DNA of 6,367 nucleotides from Labilibaculum sp032125735 (GTDB lineage Bacteria; Bacteroidota; Bacteroidia; Bacteroidales; Marinifilaceae): assembly GCA_032125735.1 (NCBI GenBank), contig JAQBBZ010000401.1, positions 1 to 6,367 of the forward strand, in the 5' to 3' direction. The position numbers were made by a program, and so were the translations under genes. Shown here piece after piece: positions 5,719 through 6,367 of the stretch (within the stretch, counting starts at the first letter, position 1; every line of letters starts with the position of its first letter). Under the pieces are notes generated by a model, which worked only from the letters and a program-made list of their open reading frames with translations, searched no databases and was not told the origin of the DNA.

Positions 5719-5750
5719 TAAAGTTAAATAAGATTTGAACCTGATGCAAA
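5719..5750 (-). promoter_or_regulatory. Promoter of the DUF3788-SRAP operon
   Basis: On the minus strand TTTG (5747-5750) is followed after exactly 20 bases by TAACTTTA (5719-5726). This matches the Bacteroidota TTTG-N19~21-TAnnTTTG pattern with one mismatch in the last base. Transcription would start near 5711-5714, giving a leader of about 45 bases. It is the best two-part promoter match in the window. Confidence 0.5.
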
Positions 5751-5771
5751 AAACAAATGAGGAGGGAAAAA

Positions 5772-5873
5772 ATGGTGAGATACGTGCTGCGAGAGGCTTA
5801 CGCTGAATTGAAAATCGACGAAGTCAAACTCCTATTTGCCTACTCGACGCAAGACCGTTGGCAACAAGCCTAA
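5772..5873 (+). CDS. Possible small protein (33 aa) with strong Shine-Dalgarno
   Basis: ATG at 5772 follows AGGAGG (5760-5765) after six bases, the only textbook Shine-Dalgarno in the window and unusual for Bacteroidota. The 33-residue product begins MVRYVLREAYAELKIDEV and ends QDRWQQA, and could form an amphipathic helix. No family is recognised. It lies in DNA of higher GC than its flanks, so it may be a small gene, a fragment of transferred DNA, or part of an intergenic repeat that only looks coding. It is divergent from the DUF3788 operon. Confidence 0.25.
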   Translation: MVRYVLREAYAELKIDEVKLLFAYSTQDRWQQA

Positions 5874-6059
5874 AAAAACACTCCGACAACAATTTGCTAG
5901 CCAATTGATAGGAAACAAGACAAATATCCCACCGCACAAAGCAAAAATTTGCTGTCCCTATCCTTGTAAAGTTCGCTTCGCTGCCAAAACACAATCTCAT
6001 TCATTGTTAATAATTTTAATTAGTTAAATATATTGTTTAGGACCCTGTATTAAAGCTAG

Positions 6060-6103
6060 AAAAGATTTTTTTATAAAAATGCTTTTTTCAGGATCTTTTT
6101 TTT
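6060..6103 (+). terminator. AT-rich hairpin with long T run, weak plus-strand terminator candidate
   Basis: AAAAGAT (6060-6066) pairs with ATCTTTT (6093-6099), and the T run continues without interruption to 6103. The 26-base loop contains a further self-complementary segment, TTTTTATAAAAA. There is only one G-C pair in the stem, so this could be chance in AT-rich sequence. Confidence 0.22.
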
Positions 6104-6256
6104 CTCAAAAAACTTAACATCGCAAAAATACTGGGCTTACAGGATGAAAACTTATTTTGCTGATAGCCTGCCAAGAGCTGAATTTTGAGTGTTTTTTCAT
6201 AAATCAAAATGCTAGATAATATATGGTTAAGTTTCGGAAAAGCCTAAACAGGGAGA

Positions 6257-6288
6257 AGCACAAGAAAACCCCAGTTTTATTTTGTGCT
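6257..6288. repeat. Long stem-loop, 12 pairs in two blocks
   Basis: AGCACAA (6257-6263) pairs with TTGTGCT (6282-6288). Inside it, AAAAC (6265-6269) pairs with GTTTT (6274-6278) around the four-base loop CCCA, with a small internal loop between blocks. No T run follows on either strand. It sits six bases before another hairpin, suggesting a structured RNA or the leader or tail of a gene beyond the window. Confidence 0.5.
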
Positions 6289-6294
6289 GTTACA

Positions 6295-6309
6295 GCCTGA
6301 CAAACAGGC
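6295..6309. repeat. GC-rich hairpin GCCTG-ACAAA-CAGGC
   Basis: Five perfect, mostly G-C pairs with a five-base loop, followed on the plus strand by CTTTAT. It is the second of two closely spaced hairpins. As a terminator it is weak because the T run is short and interrupted. Confidence 0.45.
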
Positions 6310-6367
6310 CTTTATCAGTATTTTCAGAAAAAGACTAAAAAAATGACGTTTTGCCACATTTAATTAG

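Larger units (their letters stand above)
5668..6367. other. Long right-hand region without a confident gene
   Basis: About 700 bases. It contains the DUF3788 operon promoter and palindrome, a more GC-rich island at roughly 5760-6000 (about 44% G+C by line counts), and an AT-rich stretch from 6001 (22% in 6001-6060) with several hairpins. Two short frames lie in the island, 5772-5873 plus and 5897-6004 minus, with their 3' ends facing each other. No tRNA, rRNA or recognisable transposase was found. The window ends inside this region, so features may continue beyond 6367. Confidence 0.5.

Noticed and set aside
5725..5745. tRNA T-arm-like GGTTCAAATC on the minus strand
   Set aside because: Flanking bases do not form a T stem, and no other tRNA arms or acceptor stem can be built around it.
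5897..6004. 35-codon minus-strand frame (MNEIVFWQRSEL...)
   Set aside because: The translation is partly hydrophobic and mildly protein-like, but there is no ribosome site, promoter or family match; kept only as part of the GC-island observation.
5836..6027. 63-codon plus-strand frame starting at TTG
   Set aside because: The start is weak, no ribosome site precedes it, and the basic low-complexity translation matches no family; the ATG frame at 5772 with a Shine-Dalgarno is the better candidate.

Overview
The window looks like a chromosomal stretch from a member of the Bacteroidota, probably a marine or anaerobic Bacteroidales/Marinilabiliales-type bacterium (the order is an inference). The DNA is AT-rich. 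None of the confident genes has a Shine-Dalgarno sequence in front of its start. Several upstream regions carry matches to the Bacteroidota promoter pattern (TTTG about 20 bp before TAnnTTTG). Protein families such as DUF3788 also fit this phylum. All six confident genes are on the minus strand, and only a small ORF at the left edge and a doubtful one near the right end read on the plus strand.

Layout. 1-244: a small plus-strand hypothetical gene, possibly cut by the left edge, followed by a terminator-like hairpin. 629-1654: a membrane permease of the PiT family whose sequence resembles Bacillus CysP (sulfate) more than classical phosphate PiT proteins. 1655-2096: a non-coding stretch holding two copies of a 78-bp direct repeat, one of which covers the 3' end of the next gene. 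2097-3679: a two-gene operon encoding a membrane histidine kinase of the HisKA_3 type and its NarL/LuxR-type response regulator, overlapping by ATGA. 4026-4322: a small single-domain protein resembling the muconolactone isomerase/YciI-like dimeric alpha-beta barrel proteins. 4480-5667: a two-gene operon of a DUF3788 protein and an SRAP (YedK/HMCES-like) protein. The operon has a good promoter match and a perfect 16-bp palindrome at the predicted transcription start. 5668-6367: about 700 bp without a confident gene. It includes a more GC-rich island (about 5760-6000) with a 33-codon ORF behind a textbook Shine-Dalgarno, and then several hairpins.

How the parts work together. The kinase-regulator pair is a self-contained signalling unit with no obvious neighbouring target. 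The DUF3788-SRAP pair is the most suggestive functional linkage: SRAP proteins crosslink to abasic sites in single-stranded DNA, so the DUF3788 partner may act in the same DNA-damage context. The palindrome over the predicted start suggests the pair is repressible. I see no CRISPR array, no intact mobile element and no tRNA or rRNA. The strongest unexplained signals are the direct repeat at the response-regulator 3' end, the operator-like palindrome, and the structured, compositionally distinct right-hand region.
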